Positions 42,047-50,596 of a DNA stretch of 64,000 nucleotides are shown here, in pieces. A program made the translations under genes and the position numbers. Every line of letters starts with the position of its first letter. Within the stretch, counting starts at the first letter, position 1. The notes below the pieces were generated by a model, which was given only the letters and a program-made list of their open reading frames with translations, made no database searches and had not been told where the DNA came from. Source of the DNA: JADCRZ01 sp037718865. GTDB lineage: Bacteria; Bacteroidota; Bacteroidia; Chitinophagales; Chitinophagaceae. The stretch spans positions 1 through 64,000 of the forward strand of contig JBBJMP010000021.1 in NCBI GenBank assembly GCA_037718865.1, given 5' to 3'.

Positions 42047-43081
42047 ATGAAACATTGGGAAGTATTCAGAAGATACAAATTGCATCATATCTTGCTATGG
42101 AGCCTGTTCTTTGCAGGGTGGTATCTTTTCCGGGCCGGTGACTTTCCCAATCAACAGGTAGCCATCTATATTACGACGGTAAAAGTGCTCATCCTTGCTT
42201 CCCTGGTTTATTTTACCAATTATGCCTTAATACCAGGGATGTTATATAAGAAGCAGTACGGACGCTTCGCGCTGGTTTATACCTGTATGATCCTGGCACT
42301 TGGATTTTTTAAGGTTTACCTAATCATAAAGTTACTTCAGCCTTACTACAGCATAAAACTGGAGGTATTTGATGATTTCAAGGCAAGATTTTATGATAAC
42401 ATTATCCCGCTATTCCTGCTGGTCAGTACAGGTGCAGCCGCTAAACTTGTCATGAGCTATATCATATTCCAGCAGCGGCTCGCTGCCATTTCACAGGAAA
42501 AGGCGGAAACGGAACTGCAATACCTCAAGTCTCAAATTAATCCGCATTTTGTTTTTAATACGTTAAACACCCTATACTTCCAGATCAATAAAACCAACCA
42601 TGAAGCCAGGGAAACCCTGCTCGAATTTTCTGGTTTATTGCGTTACCAGTTGTATGAATGCAATGCGGAAAAAATTGCCATTGAGAAAGAAATGGCCTAC
42701 CTGAAAGACTATATCCACCTGCAGCAAAAACGGAAAGATGAAAATTATATAGTAAACTTCAACTGTTCCCAGGCCTTGCAACATTTTCAGATCGTGCCGC
42801 TGCTGTTAAGCCCTTTCGTCGAAAACGCCTTTAAACATATTTCTCATTTTGCTGACAAGCCAAATACCATTTGCATAAATGCCGGCAAACGAGAGAATAC
42901 ATTTAATTTTAGTGTAATCAATACCACAGAAAACGGCCAGCAGAGCAATGAACCTCAGGTAGGAGGGATAGGGTTGAAAAATGTGCAGAGAAGATTAGAC
43001 CTTTTATACAATGGTAAACATACCCTTGAGATCCTGAAGGAGGAGAATGCCTTTAAAGTCAACCTTATCATCATGATTTGA
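42047..43081 (+). CDS. LytS-type sensor histidine kinase
   Basis: 344 residues. Four N-terminal membrane helices (LLWSLFFAGWYLF, VKVLILASLVYFTNYALI, ALVYTCMILALGFFKVYLI, IIPLFLLVSTGAAAKLVMSY) without a large extracellular loop suggest sensing in or at the membrane. The His_kinase domain (PF06580 type) has the phospho-acceptor His167 in QINPHFVFNTLN, then an HATPase part with N-box VPLLLSPFVENAFKH and GGIGLKNVQRRLDLLY. It autophosphorylates and passes the phosphate to the response regulator that starts 27 nt after its stop. Signal unknown. Confidence 0.92.
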   Translation: MKHWEVFRRYKLHHILLWSLFFAGWYLFRAGDFPNQQVAIYITTVKVLILASLVYFTNYALIPGMLYKKQYGRFALVYTCMILALGFFKVYLIIKLLQPYYSIKLEVFDDFKARFYDNIIPLFLLVSTGAAAKLVMSYIIFQQRLAAISQEKAETELQYLKSQINPHFVFNTLNTLYFQINKTNHEARETLLEFSGLLRYQLYECNAEKIAIEKEMAYLKDYIHLQQKRKDENYIVNFNCSQALQHFQIVPLLLSPFVENAFKHISHFADKPNTICINAGKRENTFNFSVINTTENGQQSNEPQVGGIGLKNVQRRLDLLYNGKHTLEILKEENAFKVNLIIMI

Positions 43082-43107
43082 ATGGTTATCCCTTACAAAA
43101 TAACGAC

Positions 43108-43818
43108 ATGACTATTAACTGTGTTATTATTGATGATGAACCCCTTGCCCGAAAAGGCCTGAAAGAATATATTCAGGACGCTGAATTTCTTACTTTAGTT
43201 GGTGAATATGAACATCCGATGAAGGCCATGAGCATTCTAACGGAACAATCCGTTCAGTTGATATTTCTCGATATACAGATGCCAAAAATTACCGGCATTG
43301 AATTTATGAATTCCCTTCAACACCCTCCCCTTGTTATATTTACAACAGCCTATCAGCAATATGCTGTGGACGGCTTCGATCTTAATGCGGTCGATTATCT
43401 GCTCAAGCCATTTTCTTTTGAACGGTTTCTCAAGGCAGTAATGAAAGCCAGGCTCATGCTGGCAGGAACAGTTAAAACAGCTTCCACAACAGCAGATCAC
43501 TTTTTTATAAAAGCGGACAATAAACTGGTAAAGATCCGTTTTGACGAGATCCTGTTTACTGAGGCCTTACAAAATTATGTTGCCATTCATACAACGGCTA
43601 AAAAATACATTACTTACCTGACCTTAAAAAATGTAGAGGATCAACTGCCTGCAAATCAATTTGTCAAAATTCATAAGTCGTATATAATAGCTGTAAGCAA
43701 AGTAGACAGTATTGAAGGGAATGAAATCAAGATCGGCACCACTCTTTTGCCGATAAGCCGCACAAGCAGGGAAGAAGTTTTGCAAAAGATCCTTCAAAAC
43801 AAGTTATTAAAACGGTAA
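43108..43818 (+). CDS. LytTR-type response regulator
   Basis: 236 residues from ATG 43108 (MTINCVIIDDEPLARKGL); the longer frame from 43078 overlaps the kinase stop and is less likely. Receiver domain 1-125 with phospho-acceptor Asp55 in FLDIQMPKITG, FTTAYQQYAVDGF (switch Thr) and VDYLLKPFSFERFLKA (Lys). LytTR DNA-binding domain from about 140: FFIKADNKLVKIRFDEILFTEALQNYV, FVKIHKSYIIAVSKVDSI, LPISRTSREEV. It binds direct repeats upstream of its targets after phosphorylation; the targets are not evident here. Confidence 0.95.
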   Translation: MTINCVIIDDEPLARKGLKEYIQDAEFLTLVGEYEHPMKAMSILTEQSVQLIFLDIQMPKITGIEFMNSLQHPPLVIFTTAYQQYAVDGFDLNAVDYLLKPFSFERFLKAVMKARLMLAGTVKTASTTADHFFIKADNKLVKIRFDEILFTEALQNYVAIHTTAKKYITYLTLKNVEDQLPANQFVKIHKSYIIAVSKVDSIEGNEIKIGTTLLPISRTSREEVLQKILQNKLLKR

Positions 43819-43914
43819 CTGGATAACATAACCACTGATTTCTCAAAATTATTTTACATGGGTTACCCTTTATGAAAACGGGTATTAATATGTAAATAGT
43901 ACACAATAAACAGC

Positions 43915-44077
43915 GTGCAAATGTACAGATGTGCAAATGTGTGAACAAATAAGTACTGGCATGCCGATGTAGGAAAATAGCGGAAGGCTTCAACTGACTT
44001 ACCAATAATTTAACCTGTAAGCTTCAAAAGAACTTACAGGTTTTTTCATTTGCCCATCTGCACATTTGCACATTTGC
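43915..44077. repeat. Octad-type inverted repeat enclosing a terminator
   Basis: The left arm 43915-43939 (GTGCAAATGT ACAGATGTGC AAATG) and the right arm 44047-44071 match as inverted repeats at 23 of 25 positions; one more CATTTGC unit continues to 44077. The core of about 107 nt includes a complete terminator. The word CATTTGCA/CATCTGCA is shared with 41924-41955 and, as CATCCGCA, with 57682-57701. Confidence 0.85.
44014..44046 (+). terminator. Rho-independent terminator after the two-component pair
   Basis: Stem CCTGTAAG (44014-44021) and CTTACAGG (44033-44040), 11-nt loop, then six T (44041-44046). It lies 195 nt after the response regulator stop. Confidence 0.8.
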
Positions 44078-44119
44078 TAAATTTCCTCTGTACATTCGCA
44101 TTCTTCATAGAATACCGTT

Positions 44120-45808
44120 ATGACCGAGACAAAAAAAGAGGAAGAGAAAAGCCTGAATTTTATTGAGGAAATCATCGAGGAAGACCTTCGTACGGGTAAA
44201 AACGGAGGAAAGGTATTAACCCGCTTTCCCCCCGAGCCTAACGGGTATCTTCATATCGGCCATACTAAAAGCATTTGTCTGAATTTTGGTGTAGCCATAA
44301 AATATGGAGGTAAGACAAATCTGCGTTTTGACGATACCAACCCCGTAACGGAAGAAACCGAATACGTGGATAGTATAAAGGAAGATATCTGCTGGCTTGG
44401 ATTTGATTGGGCTGATGAGCTTTACGCAAGCGATTATTTTCCTCAACTTTATGAATTCGCTGTAAAGCTTATCAATAAAGGGATGGCTTATGTTGACGAC
44501 AGCTCTGCGGAGGAGATCGCTGCTATGAAGGGCACTCCCACCGAACCAGGCAAAGACAGTCCGTTCAGGAACAGAAGCCTGGATGAAAACCGGCAGCTCT
44601 TTTCAGATATGCGCAACGGTAAATATGCAGACGGAGCGAAGGTTTTAAGAGCTAAAATTGACATGGCGGCACAGAACATGCACCTTCGCGACCCTATCAT
44701 GTACCGCATTAAACATGCCCATCATCACCGTACCGGGAACACCTGGTGCATTTATCCCATGTATGATTTTGCACATGGACAAAGTGATAGTATAGAAGGC
44801 ATCACTCATTCGATATGTACCCTTGAATTTGTTCCTCACCGGCCACTATATAATTGGTTCATCGAAGAGCTGGAGATCTTCCCTTCACGGCAATACGAGA
44901 TGGCGAGGTTAAACCTTTCTTACACGGTGATGAGTAAACGTAAATTACTCCAGTTGGTAACCGAAAAGCACGTAAGCGGTTGGGATGATCCAAGAATGCC
45001 GACGATCAGTGCCTTACGCCGGAGAGGATATACCCCGGAAAGCATCAGGTTATTTGCAGATAAGGTGGGGGTGGCAAAAAGGGATAACCTTATTGATGTA
45101 TCGTTGCTTGAATATTGTGTCCGGGAGCATCTTAACCGAATAGCTCTGCGAAGGATGGTTGTATTTTTCCCCTTAAAGGTTGTTATTACTAACTATCCGG
45201 AGCACCAGACGGAAATGATGAAAGGTGAAGATAACCCTGAGGATGAAAATACCTCCTACAGGGACATTCCGTTCAGCCGCGAACTATACATCGAGCAGGA
45301 GGACTTTATGGAAAACCCACCAAAAAAATTTTTCAGGCTTTCCCAGGGCCGGTCTGTACGGTTGAAAAGTGCATATATCATAACCTGTGACGACGTGATC
45401 AAAGATGCTGATGGAAAGGTCACGGAACTGAGATGCAGCTTTTTGGCGGAGAGTAAAAGCGGGTCAGATGCTACAGGGTTAAAAGTACAAGGTACCTTGC
45501 ATTGGATAAGTGTAGCACAGGCCATCCGTTGTGAAGTACGTGAGTATGACCGCCTGTTTAAGGTGGTGGATCCTTCTAATGAAGAAGGTGATTTTAAAGA
45601 TTATATTAACGAAGCTTCTTTAACGGTGATCACTGAAGCTTTTGCCGAACCGTCACTGCAAAACGCTACCGGAAACATCAGCTATCAGTTTATCCGTAAA
45701 GGATACTTCTGCCTCGACAAGGATAGTTCCGATAAGAAATTAGTATTTAATAGAACTGTTACATTAAAAGACACCTGGGCAAAAGAGCAGGAGAAATTGA
45801 AGAAATAA
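44120..45808 (+). CDS. glnS: Glutamine-tRNA ligase
   Basis: 562 residues, class I synthetase. The HIGH motif appears as PPEPNGYLHIGHTKS, followed by NLRFDDTNPVTEETEYVDSI and the tRNA acceptor-binding IYPMYDFAHGQSDSIEGITHSICTLEF; the KMSKS counterpart is VMSKRKL. The C-terminal anticodon-binding barrels (about 330-562) contain SRELYIEQEDF and FFRLSQGRSVRLKSAYII. It charges tRNA-Gln directly, so the organism need not rely on GatCAB amidation for Gln. Confidence 0.97.
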   Translation: MTETKKEEEKSLNFIEEIIEEDLRTGKNGGKVLTRFPPEPNGYLHIGHTKSICLNFGVAIKYGGKTNLRFDDTNPVTEETEYVDSIKEDICWLGFDWADELYASDYFPQLYEFAVKLINKGMAYVDDSSAEEIAAMKGTPTEPGKDSPFRNRSLDENRQLFSDMRNGKYADGAKVLRAKIDMAAQNMHLRDPIMYRIKHAHHHRTGNTWCIYPMYDFAHGQSDSIEGITHSICTLEFVPHRPLYNWFIEELEIFPSRQYEMARLNLSYTVMSKRKLLQLVTEKHVSGWDDPRMPTISALRRRGYTPESIRLFADKVGVAKRDNLIDVSLLEYCVREHLNRIALRRMVVFFPLKVVITNYPEHQTEMMKGEDNPEDENTSYRDIPFSRELYIEQEDFMENPPKKFFRLSQGRSVRLKSAYIITCDDVIKDADGKVTELRCSFLAESKSGSDATGLKVQGTLHWISVAQAIRCEVREYDRLFKVVDPSNEEGDFKDYINEASLTVITEAFAEPSLQNATGNISYQFIRKGYFCLDKDSSDKKLVFNRTVTLKDTWAKEQEKLKK

Positions 45809-45822
45809 TGTGCAAATTTCAA

Positions 45823-45858
45823 GGGCTCATGCCCGTGGTTGGTGTTTTCACCAACCAC
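45823..45858. repeat. Two adjacent REP-like hairpins between glnS and a small membrane protein
   Basis: GGGC-TCAT-GCCC followed directly by GTGGTTGGTG (45835-45844)-TTTT-CACCAACCAC (45849-45858), a perfect 10-bp stem. There is no T tract on either side. It sits between convergent genes, so it may protect 3' ends of both transcripts or be a mobile REP-type palindrome. Confidence 0.75.
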
Positions 45859-45862
45859 ATCA

Positions 45863-46075
45863 TTATCCCCGCTTTTTGTCTGTAGCCACAAGCACCACCC
45901 CGATAACTGCTAAAAGGCCTCCTGCATACGTAGGCCAGCCGATCCACTTATTTTCTGTTTTACTTACTTCAAGTGGCCCTAGTTCCACTACGTTTGTCTT
46001 TACCGGCACGTTGAAGCCACGAATTAATATCATTAATATGCCAGCTACAATCAGTATTATTCCAAGCGTTTTCAT
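45863..46075 (-). CDS. Small two-helix membrane protein (DUF3185-like)
   Basis: 70 residues. Two hydrophobic helices: LGIILIVAGILMILIRGF at the N-terminus and IGWPTYAGGLLAVIGVVLVA near the C-terminus, joined by a polar segment VPVKTNVVELGPLEVSKTENK; it ends in TDKKRG. The layout resembles DUF3185/small integral membrane proteins common in Bacteroidota. Function unknown. Convergent with glnS. Confidence 0.78.
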   Translation of the reverse strand: MKTLGIILIVAGILMILIRGFNVPVKTNVVELGPLEVSKTENKWIGWPTYAGGLLAVIGVVLVATDKKRG

Positions 46076-46123
46076 CGTAATTGGTTTAAGTATACATTAA
46101 ATTATTCATCTATCATGCCAAAG

Positions 46124-46675
46124 TCACCTCCAGTCCCATAAAACCACAGACCAATCATCCAGTTCATCCCGGTAAGTATTGATGGTTTTAAATCCGATCC
46201 GTTGATGTGCTCGGAGAGAGCGGACGTTCCTGGCTGAAATATCAGTGAGCACAAAAGGATATTGATGTTGAAATACTTCTTTATGCTTTTCGTAAAGCAC
46301 GTCAAACAATCCTTTACCGCGATAGCCCTTGGCTATGCATATTTGTCCCATTACATAAAATGGCTGTGCTGCCAGTGGACGGTCCTGGTAAATGATAGCA
46401 TCAAGGTTTTGAAACATAGACTCCAGCGGCGGAAAAAATTTTCTGCCTTCTTTAAGAACCACCAAAGCGTAAGCAACCACTGATGATCCATCCTTGATGA
46501 TAATGCTTGGAGAAAGGTCATGCATTTGCTGAAGCGAATGCATCGTATAATTCAATGTTACGAATCCTTCTGAACGGATATCTTCTTCAGAAAGCAGTTT
46601 GACAAGGTTTTGCTGCTGCAGCAGTAGGATCTGGGCCAGTTCATTTGTTGAGTTCACCGTTGTGGCCAGGAGCAT
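46124..46675 (-). CDS. GNAT-family N-acetyltransferase
   Basis: 183 residues. The acetyl-CoA binding region is visible as PFYVMGQICIAKGYRGKGLFDVLYEKHKE (motif A with RGKG), followed by LTDISARNVRSLRAHQRIGFKTINTYRDE (motif B, SLRAHQRIGF). The N-terminal half is less conserved. Substrate unknown. It lies 19 nt after the Nudix gene on the same strand and may be co-transcribed with it. Confidence 0.88.
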   Translation of the reverse strand: MLLATTVNSTNELAQILLLQQQNLVKLLSEEDIRSEGFVTLNYTMHSLQQMHDLSPSIIIKDGSSVVAYALVVLKEGRKFFPPLESMFQNLDAIIYQDRPLAAQPFYVMGQICIAKGYRGKGLFDVLYEKHKEVFQHQYPFVLTDISARNVRSLRAHQRIGFKTINTYRDELDDWSVVLWDWR

Positions 46676-46694
46676 GTCATACTTTTAAAATACT

Positions 46695-47345
46695 TCAATC
46701 AAATACAACCTCCTTACCCGGATTGTGCAAAAAAGCGAACATAAGATCAATCTGTGATGCTGTTACCCGTATTTGTGATAAGGAAGGAATGCTGTCCTGT
46801 GGAAAGAAAGCCACGTCCGTAATATCGTGCGCTTCTCTTATTTTGCCTCCCGTGAGTGTACATTGAATAAAGAGCTTATAGGCATATTCCAGCTGAGGCG
46901 GGTGAGGATGATGTTTCTTGTCTAAAACGGCAAGTAACCTTGTAGGCACAACAATAAACCCTGTTTCTTCTTCAACTTCCTTCACAGCTATTTCTTTTGG
47001 GCTATAACCTATGTCTGCCCATCCGCCAGGTAGCGACCATTTATTGTCATCGCGTTCGCAAACCAGCAAAATTTCATTTTTTTCGTTGAATACTACACCG
47101 CGGATATCTGTTTTGGGAGTAGGGTATTCTTTTTTATTCAGGTAAAAATTACGAATCAGTTCCCAAGGCGTATCTGTCATTACCTCGAATAACTCATGAC
47201 TTATGGTCTCCAGTTCAGTATAACGTTCAATATTATATTCATCGGTACTATAAGTCAGACCTCTTTGTGCAATGGCTTTTATACGTTTTGCCAGCTCAAG
47301 AATTTTCTGCGTTTCCGGTTGCATAATTTTTGAATCTGCCGGCAA
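46695..47345 (-). CDS. Nudix hydrolase with N-terminal Nudix-associated domain
   Basis: 216 residues. Residues about 10-70 form the helical domain that precedes the Nudix fold in this group (ILELAKRIKAIAQRGLTYS, YTELETISHELFEVM); the Nudix domain follows from about 75 (TDIRGVVFNEKNEILLV, LPGGWADIGYSPKEIAVKEVEEETGF). The box is KEVEEE instead of REUxEE, a conservative change. It probably hydrolyses an NDP-sugar or ADP-ribose-like pyrophosphate in the cytoplasm; substrate not determinable. An internal ATG at residue 8 (MQPETQK) is an alternative start. Confidence 0.88.
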   Translation of the reverse strand: MPADSKIMQPETQKILELAKRIKAIAQRGLTYSTDEYNIERYTELETISHELFEVMTDTPWELIRNFYLNKKEYPTPKTDIRGVVFNEKNEILLVCERDDNKWSLPGGWADIGYSPKEIAVKEVEEETGFIVVPTRLLAVLDKKHHPHPPQLEYAYKLFIQCTLTGGKIREAHDITDVAFFPQDSIPSLSQIRVTASQIDLMFAFLHNPGKEVVFD

Positions 47346-47368
47346 ATATCATTTGACGGTTCCTCCTG

Positions 47369-47403
47369 CTAACCACCCCTTACCCCTCCTTGAAAAGGAG
47401 GGG
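47369..47403. repeat. GC-rich intergenic hairpin with heptad-like lead-in
   Basis: CTAACCA CCCCTTA CCCCTCC in 7-nt register leads into the perfect hairpin CCCCTCCTT (47383-47391)-GAA-AAGGAGGGG (47395-47403). ATCTTTT follows. It lies between two minus-strand genes, 6 nt after the stop of the subunit-3 gene; it could serve as a weak terminator. Confidence 0.7.
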
Positions 47404-47408
47404 ATCTT

Positions 47409-48077
47409 TTAAACTTTACCTTCATCAAAGCTTAAACATTCTTTCAGCATTTTTTCATCGTAAGCGACGCCTAGTTTGTCCAATGCTTCTTTGGGAGCGC
47501 CATTCCATTGAAACGGGACATTACCTATATACCCGATATCTTTTACACCCATTTCGCTGGTCCAGAAACCAGTTGCCGTGAGGTTCCGCATCATGTTAAA
47601 AAAAGAAACGCCGGCAAGCATCTGCGGGTTTGATTTGTCGGGCCAGGCAATTTGTTCTACCAGCTCCATTCGTTGTGACTCACTGCAATCCACAAACGTT
47701 TTTTCGTGCCTTTTAATACATTGCATATCCATCCATTTAATGCCGCCCCGCAAAGGTGTTTGCATTTCAGGCCTATCCTTTGCCATAAAGTGAATGAACT
47801 CAGGAACGCCAGCATCTTCTGCACTGCCTGAATGTTCATCTGCAGGGATGATAATATTGGCCAGTAAGGTAATCGTCTTCATTTCCTGTTCGGTAAAGAA
47901 CACTTTTTTCATGATCGCCTCATCATAGGGATCTACCTTCTTATCTCCCTTGACATCTTGTTTGTGCTCATGTGCGAGCTTCGGATCGTCTTTACCGCCG
48001 GGTTTACAGGCGTTGACAAGAATTGATGTGGAAAAAGTGCCAACAACCAGCGCTTTAATGGAATTTCTCCTGTCCAT
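47409..48077 (-). CDS. Gluconate 2-dehydrogenase subunit 3-family protein
   Basis: 222 residues. The N-terminus MDRRNSIKALVVGTFSTSILVNAC has a twin-Arg-like pair before a hydrophobic stretch and then a Cys, so Tat-like export and lipoprotein anchoring are both possible. The mature part has the subunit-3 pattern: FFTEQEMKTITLLANIIIPADEHSGSAEDAGVPEFI. Such subunits pair with GMC flavoproteins in periplasmic sugar-oxidising complexes. It lies 38 nt downstream of a GMC gene, as expected for a two-subunit enzyme. Confidence 0.9.
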   Translation of the reverse strand: MDRRNSIKALVVGTFSTSILVNACKPGGKDDPKLAHEHKQDVKGDKKVDPYDEAIMKKVFFTEQEMKTITLLANIIIPADEHSGSAEDAGVPEFIHFMAKDRPEMQTPLRGGIKWMDMQCIKRHEKTFVDCSESQRMELVEQIAWPDKSNPQMLAGVSFFNMMRNLTATGFWTSEMGVKDIGYIGNVPFQWNGAPKEALDKLGVAYDEKMLKECLSFDEGKV

Positions 48078-48115
48078 ATGATGATTTTTAAAGATAGCCG
48101 CAAGCGGCTAACCTG

Positions 48116-49855
48116 TTAGATACTTTGTTTTTTTAACTGGTCTACAATGTATTCGGATGCCCGCAACGAGAGAGCCAGGATCGTCCATGTTGGGTTTTTA
48201 TCTGCCTGTGAAACAAAGGGGCCACCATCCGTTACAAACAGATTTTTTACCTCGTGCGCCTGGCACCACTTGTTCAACGCAGATTTCTTTGGATCATCAC
48301 CCATTCGCACGGTACCTACTTCGTGAATGATGTTGCCGGGATTCCGTAGACCATACTGTGTATCTTCACCGGGTGTTTGTGATGTCCGCACTCCGCCAAT
48401 AGCATCGATGATCTGGTTGAAGGTTTCCTGCATGTGCTTGGCCTGTTTTACCTCATGTTCGCTCCACTGGTAGTTGAAACGCAATACGGGTATGCCGAAC
48501 CTGTCTACGGTTACCGGGTCAATTTCGCAGTAATTACTTTCGAAAGGTACTGATTCGCCCCGGCCCGACATGCCAACATAGGCACCATAAAACCGGCGGT
48601 AATCATCTTTCAGCTGTTTGCCGTACCCTCCGCCTCCTTTGGGGCGCATTTTTCCGTTTCTATCCGGAACCGTGCCATTTAACTTTTCGATTCCACCTCC
48701 AAAGCCATACCCCGGCATCCCCATGCCCCCGCCGTATTCAATATGATAACCGCGTGGGAAATCAAGCTTTTTATTATCGATCCACCAGGGAGTGTACAAG
48801 TGCATGCCACCGGTACCGTCTTCATTGTAACGGGGCATATCCATCATTTTAGGTATGAAGGCCGAAGCGGAGGCTCCGGTGGAATCATGCAGGTATTTTC
48901 CTACCACCCCGCTGGCATTGGCCAGGCCGTTGGGAAAACGGGATGATCTAGAGTTTAGCAGAAGCCTTGCGCTTTCACAGGCGCTGGCTGCAAGAATGAT
49001 CACCTTTCCGTTAACCTGGTATTCCTGTAACGTTGTCGTATCCACGTAGGAGATGCCTACCGCTTTTCCCTGGTCGTTCATGATCACTTCTCTGGCCATG
49101 GCCCCGGTAGCGATCTGGAGTTTTCCGGTTTTCATCGCCGGACGCAGCAAAACGCCTTGCGACGAAAAATTAGAGTAGGTGGCGCAGCCTCTTCCGCATT
49201 GTGAACAAAAATGACAGGGAGGTCTGTCTCCAAGTTGTTTGGTTATAATAGATAACCGGGAAGGAATGATCTTTATGCCCCTCTTCTCTGCAGCATTTTT
49301 TATTAACAGTTCATACGCCCGCGGTTTCGGCGGCGGCATAAATATACCATCAGGTTCGTTGTGAATATTTTCAACAGTACCAAAGATGCCGATCATCTGA
49401 TCCACACGGTCATAATACGGTTTTACGTCTTCATAACCAATAGGCCAGTCATCTCCCAGGCCGTCTATGCCTTTTCGCTTAAAGTCATTGGGGCCAAATC
49501 TAAGAGAAATCCTTCCCCAGTGATTAGTGCGGCCTCCCAGCATCCTGCTCCTGAACCATTCGAACTTTGAATTCCCTTTCTGGGTGTAAGGTTCGCCTTC
49601 CACTTCCCATCCGCCCCAGGCCGCATCATAAGCACCGAAGTTTTTATATTTTCCCGCGGCACCACGCCTGGGCGATTCATAGTTCCATTTGAACATGTCT
49701 CCCTGTGCTGAGTCATAATTTGGCCCGGCTTCAAGTACCAGCACCTCCAGCCCGTTGTCAGCCAGCACCTTGGCGGCCATTCCGCCACCCGCACCGGAAC
49801 CTACGATCACAGCATCATAAACTTTGGCTTGTTTTTTAATTTGATAGTAACCCAT
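48116..49855 (-). CDS. GMC-family oxidoreductase
   Basis: 579 residues from ATG 49855 (MGYYQIKKQAKVYDAVIVGSG); the longer frame to 49936 adds a non-conserved leader. FAD motif AVIVGSGAGGGMAAKVLADNG, LVLEAGP, RMLGGRTNHWGRISLRF and the Cys-rich PPCHFCSQCGRGCATYS insert typical of gluconate-dehydrogenase-type GMC proteins; active-site region GTVRMGDDPKKSAL, then VTDGGPFVSQADKNPTWTILALSLRASEYI. No signal peptide of its own is seen, so export may depend on the Tat-like partner encoded next. Substrate: a sugar or polyol (family inference). Confidence 0.92.
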   Translation of the reverse strand: MGYYQIKKQAKVYDAVIVGSGAGGGMAAKVLADNGLEVLVLEAGPNYDSAQGDMFKWNYESPRRGAAGKYKNFGAYDAAWGGWEVEGEPYTQKGNSKFEWFRSRMLGGRTNHWGRISLRFGPNDFKRKGIDGLGDDWPIGYEDVKPYYDRVDQMIGIFGTVENIHNEPDGIFMPPPKPRAYELLIKNAAEKRGIKIIPSRLSIITKQLGDRPPCHFCSQCGRGCATYSNFSSQGVLLRPAMKTGKLQIATGAMAREVIMNDQGKAVGISYVDTTTLQEYQVNGKVIILAASACESARLLLNSRSSRFPNGLANASGVVGKYLHDSTGASASAFIPKMMDMPRYNEDGTGGMHLYTPWWIDNKKLDFPRGYHIEYGGGMGMPGYGFGGGIEKLNGTVPDRNGKMRPKGGGGYGKQLKDDYRRFYGAYVGMSGRGESVPFESNYCEIDPVTVDRFGIPVLRFNYQWSEHEVKQAKHMQETFNQIIDAIGGVRTSQTPGEDTQYGLRNPGNIIHEVGTVRMGDDPKKSALNKWCQAHEVKNLFVTDGGPFVSQADKNPTWTILALSLRASEYIVDQLKKQSI

Positions 49856-49948
49856 ATGGCTGTTGCAATTTAATAAAGGAAATATAAATGTAATTATTTT
49901 GACGATACAACTGGCGCAAGGCTCATTTAATTTCAATACTAAATTCAG

Positions 49949-49969
49949 CGTTCAAACCTTAAACCTGAA
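49949..49969. repeat. Short heptad remnant between DinB and GMC genes
   Basis: CGTTCAA ACCTTAA ACCTGAA, three heptads of the same word family as the aguA and araD-araA elements. No mirrored arm was found nearby; probably a remnant. Confidence 0.5.
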
Positions 49970-49993
49970 TGCTTCTGTTATGCTTTACAGACA

Positions 49994-50491
49994 TCAGAAA
50001 TTCATATCATCGGCGCTGGGGCCATAACTGCCAGGTATGGGTATATTCAATAAACGAAGATAAACGCCCAGTTGTGCCCGGTGATGGCTGGTCTGGCTAA
50101 ATGAATGGCGTATGAGCTCATACTTTGTGTAAACGCCATGTATATGCTCACCGGTGCGCAGTGTCCAGTTTGGAAGCAGATCTTCTTCTGTAGCTGCACT
50201 CAATGAAGACTTTCCGCTTTCATAGGATTTTTCAAAGAGATCCAGCAACTCGCTGGTGTTGTTGATCGCTGTAGGATTGTAGGGAGCGCTTGCAAAATCA
50301 AGCTCTGTGGTATTAAATCCCATAGTGATCCATGAGGGTAGTTCCACAATATGCGTGGCTAGCTGAATCATACTCATGCTTTTTTCATGAGGCTTCCAGT
50401 CATACTTATCGTTGGGAACAAGTGCTAGCATTTTGCGTGTTGTCACTGCTTCCTGATCCAGTTCTTTAAGCAATAATGGAATAATTTGCAT
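49994..50491 (-). CDS. DinB-family protein
   Basis: 165 residues, four-helix bundle. Metal-binding His pattern: His in QLATHIVELPSW (helix 2) and HHRAQLGVYLRLLNIPIPGSYGPSADD in the C-terminal helix, where the SHHRAQ motif is characteristic. DinB/YfiT-type proteins are metal-dependent hydrolases or thiol transferases, some acting with bacillithiol, which this organism probably makes (bshB1 at 36.3 kb). The direct link is inference. Confidence 0.88.
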   Translation of the reverse strand: MQIIPLLLKELDQEAVTTRKMLALVPNDKYDWKPHEKSMSMIQLATHIVELPSWITMGFNTTELDFASAPYNPTAINNTSELLDLFEKSYESGKSSLSAATEEDLLPNWTLRTGEHIHGVYTKYELIRHSFSQTSHHRAQLGVYLRLLNIPIPGSYGPSADDMNF

Positions 50492-50596
50492 GGCTATTAT
50501 TTTGATGATACTGCAAAGAAAACGTACATTATGTAAATCTGGCGATTGAATTTTAAAAATAATATGAGATTGAAGTAAATCGTAGAAATTACGACT

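Larger units (their letters stand above)
43819..44119. other. Intergenic region with octad inverted repeat and internal terminator
   Basis: 301 nt without a gene between the response regulator and glnS. It holds the inverted repeat arms 43915-43939 and 44047-44071 and the terminator 44014-44046 between them. The remainder is unremarkable and should include the glnS promoter. Confidence 0.6.

Noticed and set aside
44120..45808. Assignment of glnS as glutamyl-tRNA synthetase
   Set aside because: The YDFAHGQSDSIEGITHSICTLEF stretch and C-terminal beta-barrel anticodon domains are those of GlnRS, not bacterial GluRS.
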